64,000 bases of DNA from the NCBI GenBank assembly GCA_016212095.1, contig JACRHH010000001.1, forward strand, positions 62,001-126,000, written 5' to 3'. Made by a program: the position numbers and the translations under genes. The DNA comes from Nitrospirota bacterium. Its GTDB lineage: Bacteria > Nitrospirota > Thermodesulfovibrionia > SZUA-242. Below are positions 8,177 through 16,199 of the stretch, piece by piece (the first letter of the stretch is position 1; each line of letters starts with the position of its first letter). The notes below the pieces were generated by a model that worked only from the letters and a program-made list of their open reading frames with translations, was not told the DNA's origin and ran no database searches.

Positions 8177-8383
8177 TCAAACTACCTGATACCCTGCCTT
8201 GCGTATCGCGTCTTCAAGCGATGAACGCGTTATTCCGCCGCCGTCGTAATCGACCGTTATGTTTCCCGATGCCAGATCAACCGTCGCCTCGCTTACCCCT
8301 TCCACCGCCTTGAGCGCCTTTGTCACCCTCATCACGCAATGTCCGCACGACATTCCGGCTGCCTTTATCACTTCACGTTTCAC
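8177..8383 (-). CDS. heavy-metal-associated domain protein (CopZ-like copper chaperone)
   Basis: Protein of 68 residues made of one HMA domain (beta-alpha-beta-beta-alpha-beta). The metal site is the GMSCGHC motif near residue 10, where two cysteines bind a soft metal, usually Cu(I). Family members are cytosolic copper chaperones or free-standing metal-binding domains of P1B ATPases. No copper ATPase is adjacent, so specificity is inferred from the family only. It is transcribed divergently from the heme-c sensor kinase gene across a 99-bp gap. Confidence 0.88.
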   Translation of the reverse strand: MKREVIKAAGMSCGHCVMRVTKALKAVEGVSEATVDLASGNITVDYDGGGITRSSLEDAIRKAGYQVV

Positions 8384-8482
8384 TTTCTTGCCTCCTTTAT
8401 GCGGGTATTTCGCCCTGAATATCGTTTATACTAACAAAATGCAGCATCACCCGACATACCGGAGCGGCAGCACTCGCGAAGT

Positions 8483-10504
8483 ATGAAAAATAGAATTGTT
8501 TTCTCGCTCTTCCTTCTTTTTGCCCTCTTTACCACGGGAGCCGGCTTTTCCATGTACTACATCAACGTCACGTCACGGCAGCTCGATTATCTGGTGGGCC
8601 TGCATCAGGTCGAGATCATGCGCCAGAACCTGATAATCAGCGTCCAGAAGGTTCAGACAGACCTTTACGGCGTCAATACGATCTTCGGCGAGGAGATGGA
8701 TTCGATTGTCCTGGACGTTGAAAGGCTTGATGCCGCAGTGCATAAGTGCTCAGGCTGTCATCACAAGCCGGCTGTCGCTGAACGGTTGAACGAGCTTGTT
8801 CCACTGGTTGAGGAGTATAAGGAGCATATCAGCTATGCAATCACGACGTCGGCCAATACGCAGCGCATAGAGTCGCTCAAGATGAAGGCCGGAATCGTGG
8901 GTCAGGACATACTGAACCGGACGCAGGAGATGACAATCGTCGCGGCCCAGAAGCTTCATCAACAGACGGTTCGGGCTATCGGCGAAATCAATAACTCCCG
9001 CAACATTCTGATAGCAACGCTTGTTCTGTCGTTTTTCATCGCGCTTGTGATTGCGGTCATGCTCACGCGGGCCATTACCCGTCCGATCTCCGATCTTCTC
9101 GAATCGGCCCGCAGAATCGCATCCGGCGAGTTTGGCCGCGCTTCCGCGCTGACGTATGTGGAGAAGAACGAATTCGGCGAGCTGGCCTCGGCGTTCGATC
9201 ACATGCGTCTTGCCCTTCGCGAAAGCAAGGATCGCATATTGAGATTCGTCCGCCAGCTTTCCGGTCTGTACGACACAACGATTTCGATCCATACCGTCAC
9301 CGAAATGGAAGAGATTTTCAAGGGCCTTCCGGTGGAGATAGCCTCGCTTCTCAATGTTGAGCAATGCGGAGTGATGCTTTGCGATCCGGCCACGAAGAAG
9401 TTCGCGCATCTGTTTCCCGCCTTCGGGCTGAGCGAGCGTCAGATCGGAATGCTGGAGATGACCGAAAAGGAGGCGCACAGGCTGTTCGATGCCTCGCTTG
9501 ACGGCGTGTACACGCTCAACAACCCCGATCCCGGCGCCCTGCCCGATGAGGCGCGCCCCAGATCGTTCGGAGTGCGGAACCTGATTATCGCATGGATACA
9601 CCGCAAGGGCCGGATCATCGGCGCCATCAGGGCCGCAAACAAGGTTGGCGACGAGTTTCACAAGGAAGACGCGCAGCTTCTCTCCATACTCGCAAGCCAC
9701 ATGGCCGTGGCTATCGAAAACGGCAGATTGTACGAAAACCTGAAGCGCCAGATGAAGGAACTGCAAGACGCTCAGGAGCAGCTTGTGCAGTCCACAAAGC
9801 TTGCCGCAATCGGCGAGCTGGCCTCGAATGTGGCGCATGAGATCAATAATCCGCTTACAAGCATTCTCGGTTACACTCAATTGCTGAAGGACGAAACCGA
9901 TCTTGGAGCCGTTCGCGCGGATCTGGCGATAATAGAGCAGGAGTCCCTGCGCGCGCGCCTGATCGTTCGCCAGCTTCTTGAGTTTTCACGCCGCAAGGCG
10001 ATGCAGGTCAGCAAGGTGGATGTAAACATGGTGCTGGATGAAATCCTGCCGCTGGTGCAGAACAAGGCCAGGGCGGCGAATGTCGAGATCGTTCGCGAAA
10101 GAAACGACGTTCCATCCACTGCCGCAGATGCCGACCAGTTGAAGCAGGTCATGATAAACCTTATAAACAACGCGGTATTCGCCATGCCGGAAGGCGGAAT
10201 GCTCACAATCGCCACATCATGTCGGGACGGCCTCATCTCTCTCTCCTTCCGGGATACCGGAGCTGGAATTCCGGCGGAGATTTTACACCGTATTTTCGAG
10301 CCGTTTTTTTCAACCAAGAAGGAGAAGGGAACCGGTCTTGGGCTTTCGATCAGCTACAGCATTATCCAGAACCACGGCGGGCGGCTGTCGGTAAAAAGCG
10401 AATCTGGAGCAGGGAGTGAATTCACGATCATCCTGCCGGTTCGCGATGTTGAATCGGGCGCGGAAAGCAAGGAGTTGTCCGGTTCTGCCGGCGCTGCTGT
10501 CTGA
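8483..10504 (+). CDS. membrane sensor histidine kinase with periplasmic heme c motif
   Basis: Protein of 673 residues. TM1 lies at about 5-27 and TM2 at about 174-194, enclosing a periplasmic helical domain of about 145 residues. This domain carries a canonical heme c site, CSGCH (Cys89, Cys92, His93), directly followed by another His. Next come HAMP (about 195-248), GAF (about 265-410), HisKA with His452 in NVAHEINNPLTS, and HATPase (DTGAGIPAE, KGTGLGLSIS). Heme-c sensor kinases of this layout are known or suspected redox or gas sensors in metal reducers. No response regulator is adjacent. The ATG at 8483 has no strong ribosome site. The next gene downstream is tRNA-Leu. Confidence 0.9.
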   Translation: MKNRIVFSLFLLFALFTTGAGFSMYYINVTSRQLDYLVGLHQVEIMRQNLIISVQKVQTDLYGVNTIFGEEMDSIVLDVERLDAAVHKCSGCHHKPAVAERLNELVPLVEEYKEHISYAITTSANTQRIESLKMKAGIVGQDILNRTQEMTIVAAQKLHQQTVRAIGEINNSRNILIATLVLSFFIALVIAVMLTRAITRPISDLLESARRIASGEFGRASALTYVEKNEFGELASAFDHMRLALRESKDRILRFVRQLSGLYDTTISIHTVTEMEEIFKGLPVEIASLLNVEQCGVMLCDPATKKFAHLFPAFGLSERQIGMLEMTEKEAHRLFDASLDGVYTLNNPDPGALPDEARPRSFGVRNLIIAWIHRKGRIIGAIRAANKVGDEFHKEDAQLLSILASHMAVAIENGRLYENLKRQMKELQDAQEQLVQSTKLAAIGELASNVAHEINNPLTSILGYTQLLKDETDLGAVRADLAIIEQESLRARLIVRQLLEFSRRKAMQVSKVDVNMVLDEILPLVQNKARAANVEIVRERNDVPSTAADADQLKQVMINLINNAVFAMPEGGMLTIATSCRDGLISLSFRDTGAGIPAEILHRIFEPFFSTKKEKGTGLGLSISYSIIQNHGGRLSVKSESGAGSEFTIILPVRDVESGAESKELSGSAGAAV

Positions 10505-10604
10505 CGGAGACGGCGTGCATTGACCCGCCCCGTTATAAAATGCTAAAAAAGCTGATTCTAAGGTAACATTCACAGGCTTCATACAATTTGTATTTCTCAA
10601 AAAT

Positions 10605-10691
10605 GCCCGAGTGGCGGAACTGGTAGACGCAAGGGACTTAAAATCCCTCGGCCTACGGGCCGTGCCGGTTCGATTCCGGCCTCGGGCACCA
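10605..10691 (+). tRNA. tRNA-Leu, anticodon TAA
   Basis: A complete class II tRNA. The acceptor arm GCCCGAG (10605-10611) pairs with CTCGGGC (10681-10687). The anticodon stem AGGGA/TCCCT encloses the loop CTTAAAA, so the anticodon is TAA and it reads UUA. A long variable arm and the TTCGATTC T-loop are present, and CCA is encoded at 10689-10691. A short hairpin with a T run follows at once and may help termination. Confidence 0.97.
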
Positions 10692-10728
10692 TCTTTTTGA
10701 TGGTATAAAGAAAATCCCTGAAATTAAA

Positions 10729-10771
10729 GAAGGGCCTTCAATGCCGTTTCCGGCTTTGAAGAACCCTTCCT
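10729..10771. terminator. large imperfect hairpin after tRNA-Leu
   Basis: Arms GAAGGG plus CTTCAA on the left pair with TTGAAG plus CCCTTC on the right, and an inner GCCG/CGGC stem closes a short loop, giving a long interrupted hairpin. Its place between the tRNA and the opposing cytochrome operon fits a transcription terminator, though the T tract is poor. Confidence 0.5.
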
Positions 10772-10796
10772 CCCCCGTTGGGCCGACGGGAGCCTG

Positions 10797-10980
10797 TCTC
10801 CCGGCGCTTGTCGCCGGGATGTAAAATCTCTCCCGGCGCTTGTCGCCGGGATGTAAAATCTCTCCCGGCGCTTGTCGCCGGGATGTAAAATCTCTCCCGG
10901 CGCTTGTCGCCGGGACGTGAAATTAACCGGCTGTGCCGGGCGGTTAAACCAATCTCCCGGCGCTTGTCGCCGGGATGTTA
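10797..10980. repeat. tandem 32-bp hairpin repeat
   Basis: Five copies of a unit whose core is CCCGGCG CTTGT CGCCGGG, a 7-bp perfect stem with a 5-nt loop. Cores begin at 10800, 10832, 10864, 10896 and 10956: the first four are exact 32-bp tandem copies, and the fifth is separated by a different hairpin (TTAACCG...CGGTTAA, about 10923-10947). The array fills most of the 315 bp between tRNA-Leu and the cytochrome stop codon. There are no spacers of CRISPR type. It could act as multiple terminators, as an mRNA 3' stabiliser, or be a mobile palindromic repeat. Confidence 0.85.
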
Positions 10981-11006
10981 CGTCGATTATGTTGCTCTTC
11001 CCTACC

Positions 11007-13796
11007 CTATTCCACAGTTCCGTTAACGTGCTTTGCCTTGTTGCTGAAACTGATGTTATCAGCATTGACATGCGCATGACAAGAACTGCAACTGCTGTTT
11101 GCCGAATGGCCGCCTCCTGGCGGGTAGCCGTGGCATCTGGAACAGTCGGCAACGGTTCCATTCAGATAGTTTACATCGTTCCAGACCGGATCGGTTCCGG
11201 AAGACCATCCGTGCTCAAATTTGCCGCCGTCGTGGCAGTAAGTGTTTGAGCATTTGCGAAGGGCGTAATCGTAAGCCGGTGAAGCCGCGTTGGTTTTCGA
11301 AAGAGCGCCGAAAGTCACTTCCGCCCGTACATCGCCGTCAATATGCGTGGGATCATCAACATGGCCGAATGCGGGCACAATGTGGCATTCGTTGCAGGCA
11401 ATGTTCGGGCTGTAATTGCTGGATGCAAGCAGATGAGCCTGATGCGCTCCCACCTGCGGATCGTCGGCGGAGATGTCGCCGTTCAGATCGGGCGGAGGAG
11501 CGTCGTTTATGTTTCTTCCGCCATGGCAAACATCGCAGGGCATGTCAACCACCTCCACCGTGCCGTTTACATGAAGCGTCGGGTTCTTGAACGAAAGGTT
11601 GTCTGTGTTGACGTTTGTGTGGCAACCGGTTCCGTTGAACGTGCCGCAACCGGCATCGCGCGGATGGCCGTTGCCGGGCGGATAGCCGTGGCACTTAGCG
11701 CAGTCCGCAATCGAACCGGCCAGATACGATGTGTCGTTCCACACCGGATCGGTTCCGGCGGAAAAGCCAAACTTGAAGTTCCTGCCGTCGTGGCAGTAGG
11801 TGTTGGAGCAGGTGCGCGCGCTGTAATTGTAGGCTGGCGACGCGCCGTTGCTTTTTGACAGCGCGCCGAATGTTACTTCAGCAGCATTGTCGCCGTCGCG
11901 GTGTGACGCATCGTTAACCGCCGCAGGAACGATGTGGCATTCCACGCAGGCAATCGTTGCGCTTATTCCGTCCGTTGCCTGAAGATGCGTCTGGTGCGCT
12001 CCAACCTTTGGCGAAGATGCCGCGGTGTTTCCATCGAGATCGAGCGGCGGCGCGTTGTTCACCGCAACATCTCCGTGGCAGGAGTAGCATGGGCCGTCCA
12101 CTGCCTCGATCGTTTTGTTCAGATGTTTTGTGGCATCGTTGAAGCCGGTGTCGTTGGCCGAAACATGCGGGTGGCATTTGCTGCAATCCGAATCCGCCGG
12201 ATGAGCGCCGCCGGGCGGATAACCGTGACACTTCGAGCAGTCGGCAGCCGCGCCTGACAGATATGATGAATCGCTCCAGACCGGATCAGCGCCGGAAGAC
12301 CAGCCGTGCTTGAACCGCTTTCCGTCGTGGCAGTATACGCCGGAACATGCGCGTGTTGTGAAGTTGTAGCTGCCTTCCGAACCGTTCGCCGAGGCGATCG
12401 AGCCGGAAAGCGGAACCTCGGCCAGATGATCGCCGTCGCGGTGGGCCGGAGACTCGACGCTTGCCGGCACGACGTGGCACTGATCGCACGAGACCGGATT
12501 CGAATACCCTGACGACGCCAGAAGATGCGTCTGGTGCGCTCCAACCTTCGCGGAATCGGTCAACCCGGAGTTGTCAAGAGGCGGCGCCGGATTCACTCCT
12601 TCGGTTCCATGGCAGGCGTAGCACGAGCTGACGCTCTCATCCACGTATCCGTTCATGTGGCGAAGCGGATTCGAAAAGCTCTTGTTGTCGCTGCTTACGT
12701 GCAGATGGCATTTCGCGCAATCGTTCTTCTGCGGGTGGTTTTGCGAAGGCGGATAGCCGTGACACTTCGAGCAGTCGGCAACCGTGCCGGTCAGATACGC
12801 GGTTTCGTTCCATTCCGGATCGGTTCCGGCAGATCCTTTTGCCGGGAAGTTTCTGCCGTCGTGGCAATATGTGTTGGAGCATTTGCGCGTGGTGAAACTG
12901 TATGCGGGCAACGCGCCGTTGTTTGTGGCAAGTTTTCCGGCAAGCGGCACTTCGGCAGTGAAGTCGCCGTCCCTGTGGCCGGTTTCGTCGATGCTGTACG
13001 GGAATGTGTGGCATTCGCCGCAGGCAACCGTGTCGCTATAGCCGTGCTTCGCCGTCAGGTGAGATTGGTGAGCGCCGACTTTGGGGTCGGATTGATCGTT
13101 TGCGCCGGAAAGCGAATATGGCGGGGCGATGTTCACGCCTTTGGTTCCGTGGCAGGCGTAGCACGATCCGCCGCCCGGAGTGGCGTGGCAGAGCGTTCCG
13201 TTAAAACATCCGGCAGGCGATCCTGTTTCGGGTTTCGCCCCGGCAAAAGTTCCCTCATGGCATATTGCGCAGGCAGGCGCGTTTCCTTCGTCAACATCCG
13301 TGTGCCGCCTTGCTGCGCCGCGCCATGGCTTTGGCGCGTGCGGTGTTGTCTTGTGGCAGGCGTAGCAAGACTTGCCGACAAGTCCGCCGGTTAAATCGCC
13401 GCCGTGGCACTTCCGGCAGTTGGCCATGCCATTTATTCCGGACGGCGCGGCCTTCGCCGCAGCGCCGTGTTCCGACGGCTCGCCCCATGTTGCCGAGACA
13501 TGGGCGCCCGGCCCTCCGGCGTGGCATGTCTGGCCGCTTCTGCCTGTGTTGAAACAGGTAACAGCCGATATGCCGCCCTTGAGGTCGGTTCCGTGGCACT
13601 GGGCGCACTGGTTCGATTTCGACAACCCGCCCGACGCGCTTATTGGCTCGTTAAGAAATGTTGCGCCGTGGGCCTTGATCCAGCCGCTCGAATGGCCCGA
13701 ATCCGCCGTGTAAACCGTGCCGCCGCGCGAATCGCTGCATCCGGCCATCGCCAGCGCCGCGATAACCGTCAACGCCATGCGGGCTATTTGTGACAT
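11007..13796 (-). CDS. large multiheme c-type cytochrome lipoprotein with CxxxxCH/CxxCH modules
   Basis: Protein of 929 residues from ATG 13796, where a lipoprotein signal (ALAMAGC) begins; an earlier in-frame start lacks a signal. I count 19 CxxCH and four CxxxxCH motifs (CSNTYCH type), plus three wider C-xn-CH motifs, so about 23 to 26 hemes. The C-terminal three quarters is four tandem modules of roughly 175 residues: CYACHG, AHQTHL, CxECH, HRDGD, CSNTYCHDG, DPVWN, DCSKCHGYPP, CSKCH. The CxxxxCH...CxxCH pair is a named Geobacter-type domain. With the preceding pentaheme lipoprotein (13-bp overlap) and beta-barrel it probably forms an outer-membrane electron conduit, this protein being the surface partner. 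Confidence 0.92.
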   Translation of the reverse strand: MSQIARMALTVIAALAMAGCSDSRGGTVYTADSGHSSGWIKAHGATFLNEPISASGGLSKSNQCAQCHGTDLKGGISAVTCFNTGRSGQTCHAGGPGAHVSATWGEPSEHGAAAKAAPSGINGMANCRKCHGGDLTGGLVGKSCYACHKTTPHAPKPWRGAARRHTDVDEGNAPACAICHEGTFAGAKPETGSPAGCFNGTLCHATPGGGSCYACHGTKGVNIAPPYSLSGANDQSDPKVGAHQSHLTAKHGYSDTVACGECHTFPYSIDETGHRDGDFTAEVPLAGKLATNNGALPAYSFTTRKCSNTYCHDGRNFPAKGSAGTDPEWNETAYLTGTVADCSKCHGYPPSQNHPQKNDCAKCHLHVSSDNKSFSNPLRHMNGYVDESVSSCYACHGTEGVNPAPPLDNSGLTDSAKVGAHQTHLLASSGYSNPVSCDQCHVVPASVESPAHRDGDHLAEVPLSGSIASANGSEGSYNFTTRACSGVYCHDGKRFKHGWSSGADPVWSDSSYLSGAAADCSKCHGYPPGGAHPADSDCSKCHPHVSANDTGFNDATKHLNKTIEAVDGPCYSCHGDVAVNNAPPLDLDGNTAASSPKVGAHQTHLQATDGISATIACVECHIVPAAVNDASHRDGDNAAEVTFGALSKSNGASPAYNYSARTCSNTYCHDGRNFKFGFSAGTDPVWNDTSYLAGSIADCAKCHGYPPGNGHPRDAGCGTFNGTGCHTNVNTDNLSFKNPTLHVNGTVEVVDMPCDVCHGGRNINDAPPPDLNGDISADDPQVGAHQAHLLASSNYSPNIACNECHIVPAFGHVDDPTHIDGDVRAEVTFGALSKTNAASPAYDYALRKCSNTYCHDGGKFEHGWSSGTDPVWNDVNYLNGTVADCSRCHGYPPGGGHSANSSCSSCHAHVNADNISFSNKAKHVNGTVE

Positions 13797-14227
13797 GCCG
13801 AACACCTTGCGTTGTTGGCTCTGCCGTGGCAGACAAAGCACCGCGCCGGATCGATGCGTCCGTCCATCTTGTGCTGCGTCATGTAGTCGCCCCTGTGCGG
13901 CGAAAACCGCTCAGGCGAAGTTCTGTATTTCATGTCGGGCGCAAGCTCTTCCCTTCCGGCGTGGCAGTCGGAACAGAACGACGGCGCGTGGCAGACCGTG
14001 CATATCTGACGGCCCTGAGCGGCGTATGAGGAATGCTTTCGCGCGAAATCCGGCGTGTGATCATACGCCAGCTTCGGGTCGTCTCCGTGGCAGCCTGAGC
14101 ATATCGGCGCTGTCGTGAGCTCGAACGGATGCGATTTCCGCAGGCTGCCGTCCCTGGAGCACGCCGATACGGCAAGCAGAATCGAAATGACCGATAGCGA
14201 AATTAAGGTTAAAAACTTCCTGTTCAT
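13784..14227 (-). CDS. pentaheme c-type cytochrome lipoprotein
   Basis: Protein of 147 residues starting at ATG 14227 (MNRKFLTLIS), 2 nt after the stop of the beta-barrel gene. A lipobox (LLAVSAC) ends the signal peptide. Five CxxCH motifs follow: CSGCH, CTVCH, CSDCH, CFVCH and CSACH. In known porin-cytochrome conduits a small periplasmic or lipid-anchored cytochrome inserts into the barrel; this protein is suited to that role (inference from context). It overlaps the downstream large cytochrome by 13 bp, so all three genes are probably co-translated. Confidence 0.88.
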   Translation of the reverse strand: MNRKFLTLISLSVISILLAVSACSRDGSLRKSHPFELTTAPICSGCHGDDPKLAYDHTPDFARKHSSYAAQGRQICTVCHAPSFCSDCHAGREELAPDMKYRTSPERFSPHRGDYMTQHKMDGRIDPARCFVCHGRANNARCSACHK

Positions 14228-14229
14228 CT

Positions 14230-15498
14230 TCAGTTCCCGTTTGCTTCGCCGAAAGCCGCGGCGAAACGATAGATGTAATTTATTAATCCCTTGACCTCGG
14301 ACTTGAACTCCGGCGTGCTCGCATACTCGACGCTTGCGCCCAGCCTGCCGCTTGCCGCCACGTTCCACGCGCCCGAAACAGCCGCCGTCCAGCCTGTGTC
14401 CACGCCGTTTATCTCGCGGTCGTAGCGCGATGCGGAAACGTCAGCCGAAAGGCTTGCCTTCTCCGTCCGGGTGAACGCATACGCCCTGGCCTCCTCATAT
14501 CCGGTGTCGTCGCCCTTGCTCTCCATGCGGTGAATGCTCACGCCCGCGCCGCCGGATTCAGGCTTCGCCCATGCTATCGTGCCGCCGTAGCGGTTGGCAT
14601 CGTCCTTGATGTCGTATGAATAATTGCGGTAATCGGCTGTCACTGTAAGGCCTTCGGCGGGCGTGAATTCTATTGCCGCGCCCCTCATCGCCATTTTTTC
14701 GTTCGGATCGACGATTCCGGCTGCCTGCCTGAAGACGCCTGTTGTCGCGCCGGTCATGTACGCGCCGTAATCGACAGCCTCGTAATCTGCCAGAAGGCGT
14801 GTTCCGGCATACGGGCCTGTTGTGAAATGCCATGAATGTCGCATCCACTCCGCCAGCTTGTTGTTGTAGCCGGAAAGTCCGGAAAGCTCGGCCTTCGACC
14901 ATGGCCGCAGCCTCAGATCGATCCCGGCCTCCTCGCGTTCGGAAGCGGAACCGCCGCTTTCGGCAAGATAAGACAAGCCAAGCGCATAAAGTCCGCCGGT
15001 TGCATGAGCCAGTCTTCCGCCGTATGCGGTTGCGCTTGAAGAGTTGTAATCGCCGGATTTCACCGCTCCGCCGCCGAAGACGGAAGCGGAAAGCCCTCCG
15101 GCAAGATCGGTTCTGCCGTAAACGCCGTCGATGCGGCCTGCCATCACGCCCTCGTTGACGAAAACGCGCCCGGCGTAAATAGCGCCGTTTCCGGTCTGGC
15201 TCCTGAGCGCGAGATACGCATGGTCAAGCTCGTCAGCGCTGGTACTGCCGCCGACAGAGTCTTTGTCGGCGGCGCTTGCCCTAAACCAGCCTCCAACGTG
15301 AAAGTCGGTGTCGTCCGTAATTATATGATCGGCGGAAAGGTTCAAATATTCGTAGATATTGACCAGTTTTCTTGAATCGGCTGTTTCCCGCGTAAGAACA
15401 TAGGTGCGCGATTCGCCGCTTATACTGACCTCGGCGGAGGCCGTAACAGAGGTGAAAAGCATGATTGCCGCAAGCAGAAAATAAATGTGAACCGGCAT
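14230..15498 (-). CDS. outer-membrane beta-barrel (porin-like) protein of a cytochrome conduit
   Basis: Protein of 422 residues from ATG 15498 with ribosome site GGCAGG and a cleavable signal (MPVHIYFLLAAIMLF to ASA). The mature part alternates polar and hydrophobic residues in short strands with Gly/Tyr-rich turns (for example LGLSYLAESGG, VTADYRNYSYDIKDD), as expected for a large barrel. It has no heme motif. It is the first gene of a three-gene unit with two multiheme lipoproteins, the composition of Pcc/Ext-type conduits in Geobacter. No homologue name can be assigned from sequence alone. Confidence 0.8.
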   Translation of the reverse strand: MPVHIYFLLAAIMLFTSVTASAEVSISGESRTYVLTRETADSRKLVNIYEYLNLSADHIITDDTDFHVGGWFRASAADKDSVGGSTSADELDHAYLALRSQTGNGAIYAGRVFVNEGVMAGRIDGVYGRTDLAGGLSASVFGGGAVKSGDYNSSSATAYGGRLAHATGGLYALGLSYLAESGGSASEREEAGIDLRLRPWSKAELSGLSGYNNKLAEWMRHSWHFTTGPYAGTRLLADYEAVDYGAYMTGATTGVFRQAAGIVDPNEKMAMRGAAIEFTPAEGLTVTADYRNYSYDIKDDANRYGGTIAWAKPESGGAGVSIHRMESKGDDTGYEEARAYAFTRTEKASLSADVSASRYDREINGVDTGWTAAVSGAWNVAASGRLGASVEYASTPEFKSEVKGLINYIYRFAAAFGEANGN

Positions 15499-15608
15499 CC
15501 TGCCGCCCTCGCCTTGCTTCCTGAAAGATGCTCCCGCATCGCGGGACTTGCTTGAATACGCCATTATTGCACGTATCGGCAGGCGTGGCGAGGCACTTTA
15601 GGGGGAAA

Positions 15609-16199
15609 TCAATCTGCCGAGCAGTAAATCCTCTCCGCCAGATCACAGAGCACATGCCCAAGAATATTGTGGCACTCCTGAATGCGCGGCGTGTCTGTTG
15701 ATGGAACCGCGAAAGCGAAATCGGCCATTGCGGCCATCCGGCTGCCTTTTTCACCTGTAAGCACGATCACCTTCATCCCGATGCGTCGAGCCTCTTCCAT
15801 GCCGCGCAGCACGTTTGGCGAACTTCCGCTTGTGCTTATCGCAACGGCGATGTCGCCCGGCGCGCCCAGCGCCTCGATCTGGCGCGAGAATATGTTGTTG
15901 AAGCCGAAGTCGTTGGCGATCGAGGTGAGCACCGCCATGTCGGTTGCCAAGGCGATGGCCGGAAGCCCGCGCCGCTTGATAATGAATCGGTTTACAAACT
16001 CAGCCGCGATGTGCGAGGCATCCGTCGCGCTTCCGCCGTTTCCAAACAGAAGCAGCTTGCCGCCGCTCCGGAATGCGTCGGCCATCGCGCGCGACGCATT
16101 CAGCATCACATCGGCATGGGTTTCGAGAAACAGCTTCTTCACGCGGATGCTTTCCTCGAATATGTCGTGAATATGTTTTATCAAAGGCTCCACTTTCAA
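15609..16199 (-). CDS. gmhA: phosphoheptose (sedoheptulose-7-phosphate) isomerase
   Basis: Protein of 196 residues, a single SIS domain. It has the phosphate-binding motif GNGGSATDASHIAAEF, STSGSSPNV and the C-terminal ECHNILGHVLCDLAE characteristic of GmhA. The enzyme converts sedoheptulose 7-phosphate to heptose 7-phosphate for ADP-heptose and the LPS inner core, in the cytosol. DiaA is a paralogous SIS protein but the catalytic pattern fits GmhA better. The preceding lipoprotein gene stops 1 bp before this ATG, so the genes are co-transcribed. Other heptose genes are not in the window. Confidence 0.9.
   Translation of the reverse strand: MKVEPLIKHIHDIFEESIRVKKLFLETHADVMLNASRAMADAFRSGGKLLLFGNGGSATDASHIAAEFVNRFIIKRRGLPAIALATDMAVLTSIANDFGFNNIFSRQIEALGAPGDIAVAISTSGSSPNVLRGMEEARRIGMKVIVLTGEKGSRMAAMADFAFAVPSTDTPRIQECHNILGHVLCDLAERIYCSAD

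Noticed and set aside
10797-10980. CRISPR array
   Set aside because: The 32-bp units are directly adjacent without unique spacers, each is a hairpin, and no cas gene is present.
10605-11006. Integration site at tRNA-Leu
   Set aside because: No integrase and no second copy of the tRNA 3' end was found in the window; the neighbouring repeats are hairpins, not att-like direct repeats.
10724-11161. Protein-coding frame through the hairpin repeats (SRRQAPGE repeats)
   Set aside because: It is an out-of-frame reading across the cytochrome 3' end and the hairpin array; repeat periodicity explains the open frame.
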